A DNA stretch of 64,000 nt from CBDCFV01 sp965261795 (GCA_965261795.1 OZ253476.1:4464001-4528000); one strand, 5' to 3'. Positions 15,754-25,326 are shown, counted from the stretch's first letter. Made by a program: numbers and translations. The notes: generated by a model from the sequence alone, not told the origin.

Positions 15754-16395
15754 ATGAACAACTTGCTCTACTTCGTCCTGTTGACCATACACATCGCCTC
15801 AGGGTCCGTGGCCGCGCTGGTTGCCCTGATTACGGCCAAGGGCGGCGCCAATCATGTCCGGTCGGGACGGGTATACGCCTTGGCGATGACCGCCATATTC
15901 CTCACCGCCCTGCCACTCGCCTTGCTGGGCGCCGACATCTTCCTGCTCTTCATCGCCTTCTTCAGCTTCTATATGGTTTTCGCCGGGTGGCGTTTCGCCC
16001 GCAACCGCCGGGGGCGTCCGCAGCCCGTGGACTGGGCGGCAATTGCGATAATGGCCCTGACCGGCTTGGGAATGTGAGTATACGCCGTCCTTCTGGCTAA
16101 ACAGGGAAACTCCCAGTGGATAACCCTCTCCCTTTTTGGTTTCATCGCCCTGGGTCTCAGCACTGCGGACGCCCTTTTCTACCGGGCAGAGCGGACGCCG
16201 TCTCGCCGTCGCATCGCCCGCCACCTTACCAACATGTTGAGCGGGACCATCGCCACCATCACCGCCGTACTGGTGGTCAACGTGGACACCAACCCTGCGT
16301 GGCTGGCCTGGATACTGCCCACCTTGATAATCACGCCGGTCATAGTCTGGTGGAATTTCCGCGTCGTCCGCCGGGGCGCCATCCGGTCACCCTGA
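15754..16395 (+). pseudogene. Multi-pass membrane protein interrupted by one in-frame TGA
   Basis: The frame runs from ATG 15754 to TGA 16393-16395 (213 codons) but has a TGA at 16075-16077. Before it lie three to four membrane helices (IHIASGSVAALVALI, FLTALPLALLGADIFLLFI, FSFYMVFAGW). After it the same frame continues with VYAVLLAKQG, LSLFGFIALGLSTAD, NMLSGTIATITAVLVVN and WILPTLIITPVIVWW, i.e. matching membrane-protein sequence with no restart codon for about 55 codons. The whole resembles DUF2306-like membrane proteins. A nonsense mutation or a sequencing error is likely; TGA elsewhere is a normal stop. Confidence 0.7.
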
Positions 16396-16557
16396 CTGGC
16401 CGCATAACCAAATCATGTCAATCAGAAGAATCACCTGAATCACAGTTCAGACAAACGGCCACCAACCTTTGACGCTCTCTCCCGGCCCGCGTAATATTCC
16501 CATGTCCAAGTGTCCAAGCCCCGGCAAGGGCCGGAGGCCAACAAGGAGGACCAACTA

Positions 16558-17589
16558 ATGAAAGCAATATTCATACAAGAGCACGGCGGCCCCGAAAAAC
16601 TGACCTACGGAGACCGGCCCGAGCCGGAAGTGGCTCCCGGCGAAATCATGCTCCGCGTCCGCGGCAGCGCCCTGAACCATCTTGACTTAGGCGTGCGCCG
16701 GGGCGGTTCCTACCGGGGAACCTTGCCCCGCATCCTGGGATGCGACATCGCCGGCGAGGTAGTCTCCATCAGCCCCAACGCCGCCACCTCGCTCCAAATC
16801 GGCGACCGGGTCATCCTGAACAACCGGGTCACCTGCGGAGACTGTGAGCATTGCCGCATGGGAAACGACCAGTGGTGCGCCAACCAGAAGCGCTTGGGCG
16901 TGGACCTGGATGGCGGCCATGCCGAGTACATCACCGCGCCCGCCGTCAACGCCCACGTCATCCCTGACTCCATGGGCTTCACCGAGGCCGCGGCCTTGCC
17001 CATCGCCGCCCACACAGTGTGGCACTGCATGGTCACCCAAGCCCAAGTCAAGCCGTGGGACGATGTACTGGTGCAGGCGGCGGGCAGCGGCGTGGGCAGC
17101 ATGGCCATCCAGATAGCCAAGATGGTGGGCGCCCGCGTCATCACCACCGCCGGCAGTCAATGGAAGCTGGACAAGGCCAAAGAGTGGGGCGCCGACGAGG
17201 TAATCAACTACCGCGAGACCCCCAACTTCAGCGACCGGGTCAAGGAGATGACGAACGGCCAAGGCGTCGACTTGGTGTTCGACTGCGTGGGGGCGGACGT
17301 CTGGGAGCAGAACCTGCTGTCGCTGAACGCCGGCGGGCGCTTGGTCATCACCGGCGTAACCTCCGGCGCAACCGCCAGCCTGAACCTCTCGCTCTTACAG
17401 GGCAAGCCCCTTCACCTGATGGGCAGCGGAGGCCGAAGCAACCGCACCTTCGCCGACTTCATGAAGGTCGTCCACCACGGCTCCCTGCGCGGCATACCGG
17501 GCCGCACCTTCCCGCTCGACGAAGTAGGCGCAGCCCACCAAGCCATGGAGGACCGGGACTTCTACGGGAAGATTGTGATTGAGAGCTGA
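16558..17589 (+). CDS. Zinc-type alcohol dehydrogenase / quinone oxidoreductase (MDR)
   Basis: 343 residues. The GroES-like domain has the structural zinc lobe CGDCEHCRMGNDQWC. The Rossmann domain begins VLVQAAGSGVGSMAIQIA, and the tail ends FYGKIVIES. The catalytic-zinc Cys seen in true alcohol dehydrogenases is replaced (ALNHLDLGVRRG), with GCD in place of GHE, so it may reduce enones or quinones rather than oxidise alcohols. The ATG at 16558 has AAGGAGG eight bases upstream. It is convergent with the GIY-YIG gene. Confidence 0.85.
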   Translation: MKAIFIQEHGGPEKLTYGDRPEPEVAPGEIMLRVRGSALNHLDLGVRRGGSYRGTLPRILGCDIAGEVVSISPNAATSLQIGDRVILNNRVTCGDCEHCRMGNDQWCANQKRLGVDLDGGHAEYITAPAVNAHVIPDSMGFTEAAALPIAAHTVWHCMVTQAQVKPWDDVLVQAAGSGVGSMAIQIAKMVGARVITTAGSQWKLDKAKEWGADEVINYRETPNFSDRVKEMTNGQGVDLVFDCVGADVWEQNLLSLNAGGRLVITGVTSGATASLNLSLLQGKPLHLMGSGGRSNRTFADFMKVVHHGSLRGIPGRTFPLDEVGAAHQAMEDRDFYGKIVIES

Positions 17590-17610
17590 GGCTGGGGGAG
17601 CCGGTGGTTG

Positions 17611-17988
17611 TTACCCCAGCTTGTTCCGGTTGGTGGCGGGCTGCCAGTCCTGGATTACGGCGGTCTCCAGCGCCAGGGTCTCCTCTCTGCCGCTTGTGAA
17701 GGCCGCCGAAAACATCACTATGTCGCGGAACAGCCGTAGCTGCCGCAGCAATGCCAGGTTGGTCTCGTTCTGCAGGTGCTGCAACAGCCGCTGCCGCACA
17801 CAGGCATGGGACATTCCCACGTACAAGGCGTCATACCCGCCGCCGGTTTCCGCCGGCAGCCATAAGGCATACACCCCGGTGCGGTCCCTGGGCAACTTAC
17901 GGACCTCGTCCGAGTGGAAAGGACGAAGCTCCCGCTCCAGTTGGTACTTCAACCCGAAGGGCGTGGTGTCGCCGCCCCGGCTTTCCAT
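17611..17988 (-). CDS. GIY-YIG domain protein
   Basis: 125 residues. GVYALWLPAE and DALYVGMS give the two signature strands of the GIY-YIG nuclease fold (GVY...YVG), followed by VRQRLLQHL. A late Glu (LALETAVIQDW) could be the metal ligand. The ATG at 17988 shares one base with the methylase stop (TAATG), so the protein is probably made together with the DUF1156 methylase and may be the nuclease of that module. An earlier in-frame start would overlap the methylase further. The pairing with this methylase is an inference from overlap. Confidence 0.65.
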   Translation of the reverse strand: MESRGGDTTPFGLKYQLERELRPFHSDEVRKLPRDRTGVYALWLPAETGGGYDALYVGMSHACVRQRLLQHLQNETNLALLRQLRLFRDIVMFSAAFTSGREETLALETAVIQDWQPATNRNKLG

Positions 17989-20780
17989 TACAACAACCTG
18001 GGCTCTTCCGGCCCTTGTGCCCTGTCTTGGATGTTCGACCACTCCGTCACCAGGCTGTTGAACATCACCGAATTGCGGGAGTCTCCCTTGCGGTCATAGT
18101 AGTTGTATAAGATGCGGGCTAACCTTTCCACGCTCTCGGCGTTGCTGCCCATCGCCCGGGCAACCGCCGCCGCGCCCTCAACGCCGCCTCCATCCTCCCG
18201 GTTGGTGTCCAAGTGGTAGGCCATACGCAAGCAGCCCTCCCACGCCGTCATCTCCCCCAACCGGAGACGCCGCTCCGGGCCGTAGTGGTCCAGAGTCAGC
18301 AGTTGCACCACCCCGGCGCCGGCGGTCAGCAGGCCGCTGGCGTCCCTCAATTCTTCCACCGACACGTTCTTGGCCCGGGCCAAGTCCTCCGCCTCACCAT
18401 AGCGGCCCTCGTTGTAGCCGTTCTGTTTGAACCAGTCCAAGCAGAAGCGAGTCTGCGTGTCCAGGTCACCCTGCTGCCGCTCGTCGTACTCCGCGATAAC
18501 TCGGTTGATGTTAGCCAGCGCCTCCCGGACCGGCACCAGTTCGCCTCCGATGGTCTCGACCCGGCGGTAACGGGAATAGACCTGCATCCCCGGCCCGATG
18601 GCGGCTTGGGCCAGGTCTACCGGGGCAATGTGACCTTCACGGGTAAGCTGGTCCAACGCAACTGGCAACTCGGCCTCCAACGCGTCCAAGAATTGGCGGC
18701 GTGTCGCGGTTGGCGCATCTTCCGGGCGGGGACGGCAGGCCAGGACAACGGAGGATGCGAGAGAGTTGATATTGGCTTTGAGATTACCCGTGTATTCTGT
18801 TCGCATAGGCCAAGTGCCGTTTATCTGAAATCCGGCGTCAACCAGTGCCGTTAACATAGTATCCCATCCAGTGGATGTACGGCCTTCCCTTTCTTCCTCT
18901 TGTTGCTTGTACGCATAGAAGATGGACGACGGGAACTCAGGAGAACATTTCTCTTTGATTAGCCTCAGTGTCTGGTTCAGCATGTCCTCAAATCGCTCCC
19001 GGGGATTCTCGAAGCGGAACGGTGAAGCTATCATCTCTTCTTGTTTGGGGACTTGGATGCCCGCAAACAAACTAGGATAGATGTCGCGTAGCAGCGGACG
19101 TAGCCAAACGTAGAAGAAGTCCGACAAATCACCGTAGCCGATGTTGTCGTAATATGGGGGGTCGGTAACTATGATTGGTCCCTTCTCGGAGTTAATGGTA
19201 CTGGATGCATCTGCCTGGTGCACTTTACCGTTGTTGACATCCAGCGGAAGTTGCTGCACCACCCTTACCACCCACTCGACTTCCGCCGACCAGTTACCAC
19301 TGGACTGCGAAAAGGGATTACACTCTGGAAAGTCCCATACCATTGGGATTGCTTGACGTCCAAAAACTCCGGCCACTTTGTGGCCGGAGTTGTCCCAAAT
19401 GTTAAAACTAGAACGCCTATTCGCATCCCTGCTCACGGCCAACGCCAAATAAGTACGCACAGCATCCGCATATTCCGAAGTGGCTCCGTCCTTTGCAAGT
19501 AGCTCGGTAACTTCCTCAAACAAGAGATCACTGAAAGTAGTTCTCCCCAATAGCTCGCGCCTCGTGAACAGTTGGTGCCAGTGGGTGAACCCATAGGATT
19601 GCACCCTAAAACCCAATGCCTTATCAGGTAAGGCACCACTCGGGTACCATGTAGGTTCAGCACTAGCCGCTGCCTTGACATGCTCCTGTGAAGGTGACAG
19701 AAACCGTCGCCCGCGTTCGCCTTCGGCAACAATACCAGTCATCTGTTCGCCCATTCTTCTAGCTCGTGCTTGCTCTCTGACGTACCCTAGGGGAACCGTG
19801 CCGCCACAGGCGATACATGTCGCGCCATTGCGATCGACCGTTCCTTCCGCTGGCACACCGTCCTGATGATCTTGCACTACGAACGAAACTGCCTTGGCAG
19901 CTTGGTCAACTATGGGCCGCGCCCACTGTTGATTATTACGTTTGGTGGAAAGACTAAAAGTCCGCATCAGGGGTAACGCTACTTCACAGGCAGGATTGGG
20001 ACAGGGGACGGTCCTGGCCCATAACCAAGCGATGACAGTAGCCTCACCGCCGTCGGGCAGCTTGGCTCTGGGGTAAAGGTGGCCGATGCGTTCCCAAGCC
20101 ATTTCCCTCATCTTCCGCCCGTAGTAGCGAATGTCGTCGGCCAGGCCCGCCGCTCCCCGCCAAGCCACCTTTTGAGCCTTCCTGCCCTTGCCGACGGTCA
20201 TACCCATAGGATCGGCTTCCGGGTTGACCGGGGGCTTGTTGGCGAACTTGGGCGGCAACTCAATAAGAGCCTTGGTAATCAGCACGGCCACCGGATTGAG
20301 GTCGCTGCCCACGGCCCGCATACCCAGCCGCTGCGCTTCCAGGGGTATGGAGCCGCCGCCGCAGAAGGGGTCGTAGATGGGCTGGGCCTTGTCGCCCAAG
20401 TAGCGCAGCACGGCGTCCGGGTTGCCCAAGTCCGGAGGCGCTTCACCTCGGGAGCGGGCCACGGAACGGGCTATTTCCCATCTCGCCTCTGCGAGTAGCC
20501 TGGCGTCGTTGCTGTTCTCCCACACTACCAGCCGCTTGATTAGCTCGTGCAGGCGGCTGCGTTCTATCCGTTGCTCCTCCTCAGTGGGGAACTCCTCAGG
20601 ACAAGACGACGGATCATCTACCATACTGGCGAAAATCACAGCGCGACAGGCGGCTAAGGGGCGGCGTGCCCACCAAAGATGCAGCGTGGAGGGGTGGCCG
20701 TGCCGTATCGACTTCTCCCGGGCCGACTCCCGGTTAATGTCGTCCAGGGGCAGGTCAACCTCAATGAGCTTTTTGCGCAT
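17988..20780 (-). CDS. DUF1156 family DNA methylase
   Basis: 930 residues. The N-terminus (KKLIEVDLPLDDIN...LHLWWARRPLAACRA) is typical DUF1156. The AdoMet motif DPFCGGGSIPLEAQRLG starts near 137 and the catalytic TDPPYYDN near 539, about 400 residues later. Between them a possible zinc site is formed by two Cys pairs (CPNPAC near 270, CIACGG near 322). The family is predicted to modify adenine or cytosine amino groups and is found in anti-phage gene sets with DUF499 ATPases, as here. The ATG at 20780 is chosen because homology begins there; the upstream frame runs into repeats. It overlaps the GIY-YIG gene by one base. Confidence 0.88.
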   Translation of the reverse strand: MRKKLIEVDLPLDDINRESAREKSIRHGHPSTLHLWWARRPLAACRAVIFASMVDDPSSCPEEFPTEEEQRIERSRLHELIKRLVVWENSNDARLLAEARWEIARSVARSRGEAPPDLGNPDAVLRYLGDKAQPIYDPFCGGGSIPLEAQRLGMRAVGSDLNPVAVLITKALIELPPKFANKPPVNPEADPMGMTVGKGRKAQKVAWRGAAGLADDIRYYGRKMREMAWERIGHLYPRAKLPDGGEATVIAWLWARTVPCPNPACEVALPLMRTFSLSTKRNNQQWARPIVDQAAKAVSFVVQDHQDGVPAEGTVDRNGATCIACGGTVPLGYVREQARARRMGEQMTGIVAEGERGRRFLSPSQEHVKAAASAEPTWYPSGALPDKALGFRVQSYGFTHWHQLFTRRELLGRTTFSDLLFEEVTELLAKDGATSEYADAVRTYLALAVSRDANRRSSFNIWDNSGHKVAGVFGRQAIPMVWDFPECNPFSQSSGNWSAEVEWVVRVVQQLPLDVNNGKVHQADASSTINSEKGPIIVTDPPYYDNIGYGDLSDFFYVWLRPLLRDIYPSLFAGIQVPKQEEMIASPFRFENPRERFEDMLNQTLRLIKEKCSPEFPSSIFYAYKQQEEEREGRTSTGWDTMLTALVDAGFQINGTWPMRTEYTGNLKANINSLASSVVLACRPRPEDAPTATRRQFLDALEAELPVALDQLTREGHIAPVDLAQAAIGPGMQVYSRYRRVETIGGELVPVREALANINRVIAEYDERQQGDLDTQTRFCLDWFKQNGYNEGRYGEAEDLARAKNVSVEELRDASGLLTAGAGVVQLLTLDHYGPERRLRLGEMTAWEGCLRMAYHLDTNREDGGGVEGAAAVARAMGSNAESVERLARILYNYYDRKGDSRNSVMFNSLVTEWSNIQDRAQGPEEPRLL

Positions 20781-20790
20781 AGCTCTATTT

Positions 20791-20869
20791 TGACGCAAGG
20801 ATGCAATGGCGCAGAGACGCAACGTTTACTTCTTATGACATTGCGTCCTTGCGCCGTCGCGGCATTGCG
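20791..20869. repeat. TTGCGTC-type repeat, left of GxxExxY gene
   Basis: GACGCAAGGATGCAATGGCG (from 20792) and, inverted, CATTGCGTCCTTGCGCC (from 20839) form an imperfect dyad of TTGCGTC/GACGCAA words. The same vocabulary recurs right after the GxxExxY gene. Confidence 0.75.
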
Positions 20870-20885
20870 TAATAACCTCCTGTAC

Positions 20886-21266
20886 ATGACTGAGAATGAA
20901 ATAAGCCGCGAAATAGTCCGTTGCGCCCTCGAAGTCCACCGCACTCTGGGCGGCCCTGGGCTCCTGGAGAGCGTTTACGAAGAAGCCCTGGCTTGGGAAC
21001 TGCGCCAAACTGGGCTGCCCGTGGCCCGCCAAGTAGAGTTGCCCATAATCTACAAGGGCAACAAGTTGGCCGCTCCATTGCGGATGGACCTGGTTGTTGG
21101 GCGCAAAGTGATTGTAGAGTGTAAGTCAACCTTCCGCTACAACCCGGTCTTTGAAGCCCAAACCCTGACTTACCTGAGGCTGTCGGGCATGAAGCTGGGC
21201 ATGGTCCTCAACTTCGGCGAGCGTATGGTGAAAGACGGCATCCACCGCGTAGTCAACGGCCTTTAG
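20886..21266 (+). CDS. GxxExxY protein, PD-(D/E)xK nuclease-like
   Basis: 126 residues. The name-giving motif is GLLESVY, and the nuclease core MDLVVGRKVIVECKS supplies Asp, Glu and Lys of a PD-(D/E)xK site; an Arg/Gln-rich helix follows. Function in the family is unknown. It is the only plus-strand gene inside the DUF499-DUF1156 unit and both sides carry TTGCGTC repeats, so it looks like an insertion. The ATG at 20886 begins at the conserved ENEISREIV. Confidence 0.8.
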   Translation: MTENEISREIVRCALEVHRTLGGPGLLESVYEEALAWELRQTGLPVARQVELPIIYKGNKLAAPLRMDLVVGRKVIVECKSTFRYNPVFEAQTLTYLRLSGMKLGMVLNFGERMVKDGIHRVVNGL

Positions 21267-21281
21267 GGACGCAATGGTTAT

Positions 21282-21313
21282 TTGCGCCTTTGCGTCATTG
21301 CGCCTTTGCGTCA
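21282..21313. repeat. 16-bp tandem duplication, right of GxxExxY gene
   Basis: TTGCGCCTTTGCGTCA occurs twice head to tail (21282-21297, 21298-21313), four bases before the DUF499 stop. It shares TTGCG words with the left repeat block. Confidence 0.85.
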
Positions 21314-21316
21314 CCG

Positions 21317-24300
21317 TCATGGCGTCTCCTCAATATCCAACCCTAACTGTACGCCGTTCTCCCGCACCGACCGGGCGATGCTCTCGGAGAATCCCTCCGC
21401 CTTAGTGGCGGAAACGATGATTTCCACTGTAACATCTCCGCCGTCGCTGGTCAGGTTGTGGATGATTTCCTCCCGCAGCATGTTGACGTCGTCCAACGAT
21501 ATATCGGCCCCGGTGGTCTTGCGGGCCACGATGCGGCGGGGAAGGCGGGGGCCGGGAGGGGGCGGCGGGTCCGGGGGCAGGGGGGTATCGGGACTGGGGA
21601 CATCGGGACGTTCAGGGACTTCGGGGGGCGTTGGGACCTCCGCTTCTTTCTGCCGGGCAGCCGCCTCCGGGCGCACCAGGAACCCCGGCCTCCGGTTACG
21701 CTCACCTGCAAGACCGCTGGAATCGGCTATCGGTTCATCGTACCGTAACCCGTCGTACCGCTCTCCATCGTAACCGGCGGCATAGCCGAATACGCCTCCT
21801 TCCACTCCATCTTGAATGCAGCTTTCCAGGACCGCTCTGTCCTTCAGCCGGTGCATGTAAACGTTGCTGGTCATCAGGTCCCACAAAACATCGACGCTGA
21901 GATGGTCGCTGCTGTCTTCCCTGTTCCAGATGTACCGCTGCAACATGCTGGTCAAGGACGTGGAGGAAATGACGTTAACCAAGGCCTCGTCCTCCGTAAA
22001 CTTGTCGAAGGCGCTCTTGAAAATTTCCCCGGAGTCCGGGGCACTGGTCTGGGACTGGTTCAAATCGTATTCCGCCTTCTGTGGGTCGCTCTGGAACGGC
22101 GCCAACGCCCAACGGTAGGCCCGGACCAACTCGTTCATCACCTCTCTATCGGCGTTGCTGACGGCGGACATGGCTTGGCCCAAACGGTCGCCGGTCAGGT
22201 TCTGGATCCTGGTCTCGCCGTTGACTATGGAGTGCCAAGCCAAGTATCTCCTGACGGCGTTCCTCAGGTTGCGTACTTCGTCACGCCGGGCGGCCAGGAA
22301 TAGAAGCGTGTTACGGCGGACACGGGGGGCGTCGCCCCGTTGATGGAGTATCTTAAGCGCTTCCGGCGACGCATCGTCGCTCTCGGAAGACCGGCTGGGC
22401 AGAGATAGGGCAGGCGGCAACACCACGAGCCGCACAAAGGCGTCGTCCCGTATCTCACCGGTGTCATGGGCGTAAATGACCACGTCAGCCCGCCGGTTCC
22501 GGGCTTCTTCCAGCTTGTCGATGATATAAGCGTCTATCGTCCTGTTAGCCAGGGCGTCGGCCCGGTCGTTGGCTACCTTGTTCAGGTTCTCTTCAGAATA
22601 GAAGAAGTACCGGTCGCCGTTGTTGTACAGGTAGTAAAGGTTGCCGGTCATCCGGCTCAAGGCCTCGGTGTACGGGGTAACGCCCTGCCCAGGCTGCACC
22701 GTGCCCAAGTGAATCTGCCGGGGGTCTACCCCCCTGATGGCGCCGCTGCCGGCGCTGCCCAGGAACACGGTGCGGGCAATGCGCCGGGCGGCGCCTCCCA
22801 CGTCGGCGAAGCGTTGCGACTCTTGGTCAATGTTGTCGGTCCTGGAGTTGTCGCTGTCCACCTCGGTGATCACAGGCCGCCACTCGCCGGGCAACAGCCT
22901 GATGAACTCGTTGGCCAGGGTCTCATCACTCAACGGAAGGTCGGCGGGCATAATCAATGGGTTGGGGTCGTTGCTCAAATACAGGCGGTTGACGCACTTG
23001 GCCATCATCCGCAACACACCGCGGGTGCGCTGGAACTCCGGGATAGAGGACCAGTCCGAATACAACCGGTCGAATATCTCGGGATGGATTGGGTAGCAGG
23101 CCCTCATTCGGTCTTGATAGTTCAGTTCGGCGACACCCTGCGGATAGTCCCGGCGGCTTCTGGAGTACATGTTGGAGAAGGCCTCGCAGGTACGGTCCCT
23201 GGCCGCCAAGTCGGTGACCGGCCCAAACAACCGGCGGCGCACCACTTCGAAGGTCTCGTTGATTGCCAGCGGCTCCCATACCGCCTCGATGCGGCCCAAT
23301 ATGCCCTCCAGCCGGTCCATGGTCTCGGCGCCGCCCTCGCCCCCGGCCTCCACTCTGCTCTGGGGCAGGGTAATCACCAAGGCAACGTCCTTGCTCCGGC
23401 GCACCGACTGAGTGAGGGCTTGGATGAAGGTATATATACTGTCCTGAGCGGCGCCGGCGTTGCGGACGTAGGCCACCGGCTCGTCCATGAGAATGACGCA
23501 CGGGCCCACATGGTCGAAGAGGGCGTCAAGCTGGGCGCCGCCGGGCGCGGTGCCTTGGCGGGCGGCCTCCCTAACGATTTCGTAACCTTGCAGACCGCCC
23601 AGTTGGTAAGCCATGACACCCCACAGGGTGTTGAGCGGGTCGCCGCTCAGGGTCACCGTAGCATCGGTAGTGGCCAGGAAGGCTCCGTCCAACACCGCTA
23701 CTTCCCCCAAGCCCTCGGGATCCTGGTCATACCCGGCCTCTTCTATGATGGACCGGATTTCGTCACTGGTCCGCGAGCCGTTACCGGCTTGGCGGTTTAT
23801 CAAGGCCCCGGCGTTTCGCACCAAGTGGTACAGGGCGATGAGGCTGTGGGTCTTGCCGCCGCCGAACCCGGTCTTGGTCTGTATGACCGGGTCTCCCCCT
23901 GTTCCATTCAGTCGCTTGAGGGTATTGACCAGCAATGCCCTGATTCCGGGAGTAATGTAAGTATGGTCGAAGAAACTCACCGGGTTCCCGTACTGAGTGG
24001 TGTCGGCCCTACCATCGTAGACCTGTTGCAGGTCAGCCGCGAACTCTGCCTGCTGGTAGCTGCCTTGGGCAACATCCTGGTTGGGGCGGCTGACCTCCCG
24101 CCAAGGTTTTAAATTGCCGGCGGAGCGGGACTGTTGCCGCGTTCGGGGCTGGCCGTTCTGCTCCAAGGGCGTTGGCTCGGGTTGCTGTACCGCTTGTACC
24201 GGCTCCGCCGCAGGCGCGGGTGTGACTAGCTCGTCGCGGATATCCTCCACGGCCCGCTTCAGGTCCGGCGCGTTGATCCGGCCCAGTACGTCCGCTATGA

Positions 24301-24691
24301 GGTAAAGATGCATCCTGGTGAACTCGCTTTCCAGGTCCTGTGCACCTGGGTGCGACACTTCGTTTCGCGCGTCTTTAATCATCCATAGCTCGTTCTGGAC
24401 CGTCTGGTCCCCGCCGAACTCAGTGGAGAATACTTCGCGCCAATTCTTAAAGTTACTGACCAATGGCGGAAAGAGGTTGACGTCCAATGCCGACTCCAGG
24501 TCGTCGCCCGACCCAAAGGCCATGCGGAAATTTTCGGCCTGCCTATCCGGCAGCGACTGCCTTATCGCAGCTTCAACCGTAACGCCGGGTATTCTTCTGA
24601 GGGACCGAAGTATGAACGGGCGCATAGCGTCCCGGTAGATGTCGATTGCTTTGGAAAGGGCGTCCCTGTTGGGGCGTGAGGTAGTCGTCAT
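21317..24691 (-). CDS. DUF499 ATPase with N-terminal Swt1-type HEPN domain
   Basis: 1124 residues. Residues 8-145 look like the Swt1 HEPN domain, with the R-x4-H RNase motif RNEVSH at 109-114. A linker rich in Gln/Pro leads to a P-loop ATPase: Walker A GFGGGKTH (275-282) and Walker B CVILMDEP (398-405). Near the C-terminus a run of prolines (about 1010-1050) precedes a compact domain. DUF499 proteins accompany DUF1156 methylases in predicted anti-phage loci; the ATPase may act as the sensor or motor. GGAGG lies ten bases before the ATG. It is the first gene of the module; a GxxExxY gene now separates it from the methylase. Confidence 0.87.
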   Translation of the reverse strand: MTTTSRPNRDALSKAIDIYRDAMRPFILRSLRRIPGVTVEAAIRQSLPDRQAENFRMAFGSGDDLESALDVNLFPPLVSNFKNWREVFSTEFGGDQTVQNELWMIKDARNEVSHPGAQDLESEFTRMHLYLIADVLGRINAPDLKRAVEDIRDELVTPAPAAEPVQAVQQPEPTPLEQNGQPRTRQQSRSAGNLKPWREVSRPNQDVAQGSYQQAEFAADLQQVYDGRADTTQYGNPVSFFDHTYITPGIRALLVNTLKRLNGTGGDPVIQTKTGFGGGKTHSLIALYHLVRNAGALINRQAGNGSRTSDEIRSIIEEAGYDQDPEGLGEVAVLDGAFLATTDATVTLSGDPLNTLWGVMAYQLGGLQGYEIVREAARQGTAPGGAQLDALFDHVGPCVILMDEPVAYVRNAGAAQDSIYTFIQALTQSVRRSKDVALVITLPQSRVEAGGEGGAETMDRLEGILGRIEAVWEPLAINETFEVVRRRLFGPVTDLAARDRTCEAFSNMYSRSRRDYPQGVAELNYQDRMRACYPIHPEIFDRLYSDWSSIPEFQRTRGVLRMMAKCVNRLYLSNDPNPLIMPADLPLSDETLANEFIRLLPGEWRPVITEVDSDNSRTDNIDQESQRFADVGGAARRIARTVFLGSAGSGAIRGVDPRQIHLGTVQPGQGVTPYTEALSRMTGNLYYLYNNGDRYFFYSEENLNKVANDRADALANRTIDAYIIDKLEEARNRRADVVIYAHDTGEIRDDAFVRLVVLPPALSLPSRSSESDDASPEALKILHQRGDAPRVRRNTLLFLAARRDEVRNLRNAVRRYLAWHSIVNGETRIQNLTGDRLGQAMSAVSNADREVMNELVRAYRWALAPFQSDPQKAEYDLNQSQTSAPDSGEIFKSAFDKFTEDEALVNVISSTSLTSMLQRYIWNREDSSDHLSVDVLWDLMTSNVYMHRLKDRAVLESCIQDGVEGGVFGYAAGYDGERYDGLRYDEPIADSSGLAGERNRRPGFLVRPEAAARQKEAEVPTPPEVPERPDVPSPDTPLPPDPPPPPGPRLPRRIVARKTTGADISLDDVNMLREEIIHNLTSDGGDVTVEIIVSATKAEGFSESIARSVRENGVQLGLDIEETP

Positions 24692-24990
24692 CGTATTTGG
24701 ACCTCCATTGCCACCCTGCCGGCGTTACTTTTAAGTTTCTTCCGTAAAGACTGCGTGCGGGTCGGCCCATCCGCACTTTTAGATTACCCTGGCGTCATTC
24801 TAAAACAAAATTGTCAAGGTCAACCACCGCCGTGGTCGGGATTGTAGTTTGTCGACAGGTTCAGGCAACCCCATTTCGTGACCTATCGACAGGTAATCAT
24901 CCCCCAAGCATCGCCTGCACTGACCAAGGCCTTTTCATTTTCCGGGTTGGGTTAAATAGGTCCCGTCTTTCCCGTGGCAGGACTACATAG

Positions 24991-25010
24991 ATTCCCGCCT
25001 GCGCGGGAAT
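24991..25010. repeat. REP-like hairpin
   Basis: ATTCCCGC CTGC GCGGGAAT followed by GACG; the same palindrome with a CTTC loop is at 52285-52304 and relatives are at 42478 and 52219. Confidence 0.85.
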
Positions 25011-25326
25011 GACGAGAGAATGAAAAGGCCCTGTGCACTGACACTTGCCCCTTTCCAACACGGACGACGCTGCCCTATCATGGTCTTGTACTGCTTGACG
25101 CCCCGGAGGTCTGGAAATGGCTCCAATCCTCGCCGGAACCTCAAACGGGACGGCATGAGAGGAAATGGGAGAGAAATCAAAAATCCGGCTCGTCCGCCAG
25201 TGCCAAGGCCCAATGTCCTGAAATGTCCGCGAATGTCCGGCGATTCAAAAAAATCCGTATGGCCCTTCGACATCTCGCTATGCGCCCATGAAAACCGGGC
25301 GAATGTGCCCGGCGTTGCCAACCGCA

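Noticed and set aside
16075..16077. TGA read as an amino acid (recoded genetic code)
   Set aside because: TGA is an ordinary stop in many other genes here (korA, aroQ, ccmA, hepT), and no selenocysteine element is visible.
20791..21313. CRISPR array at the TTGCGTC repeats
   Set aside because: Repeats are short, irregular and inverted, with no regular spacers and no cas genes.
22466..24112. 548-codon plus-strand frame across DUF499
   Set aside because: Shadow of the DUF499 gene; composition is typical antisense (Val/Gly/His-rich).
17988..24691. BREX or DISARM locus
   Set aside because: No PglZ, BrxL, DrmA/DrmB or PLD protein; the methylase and ATPase belong to DUF1156 and DUF499.
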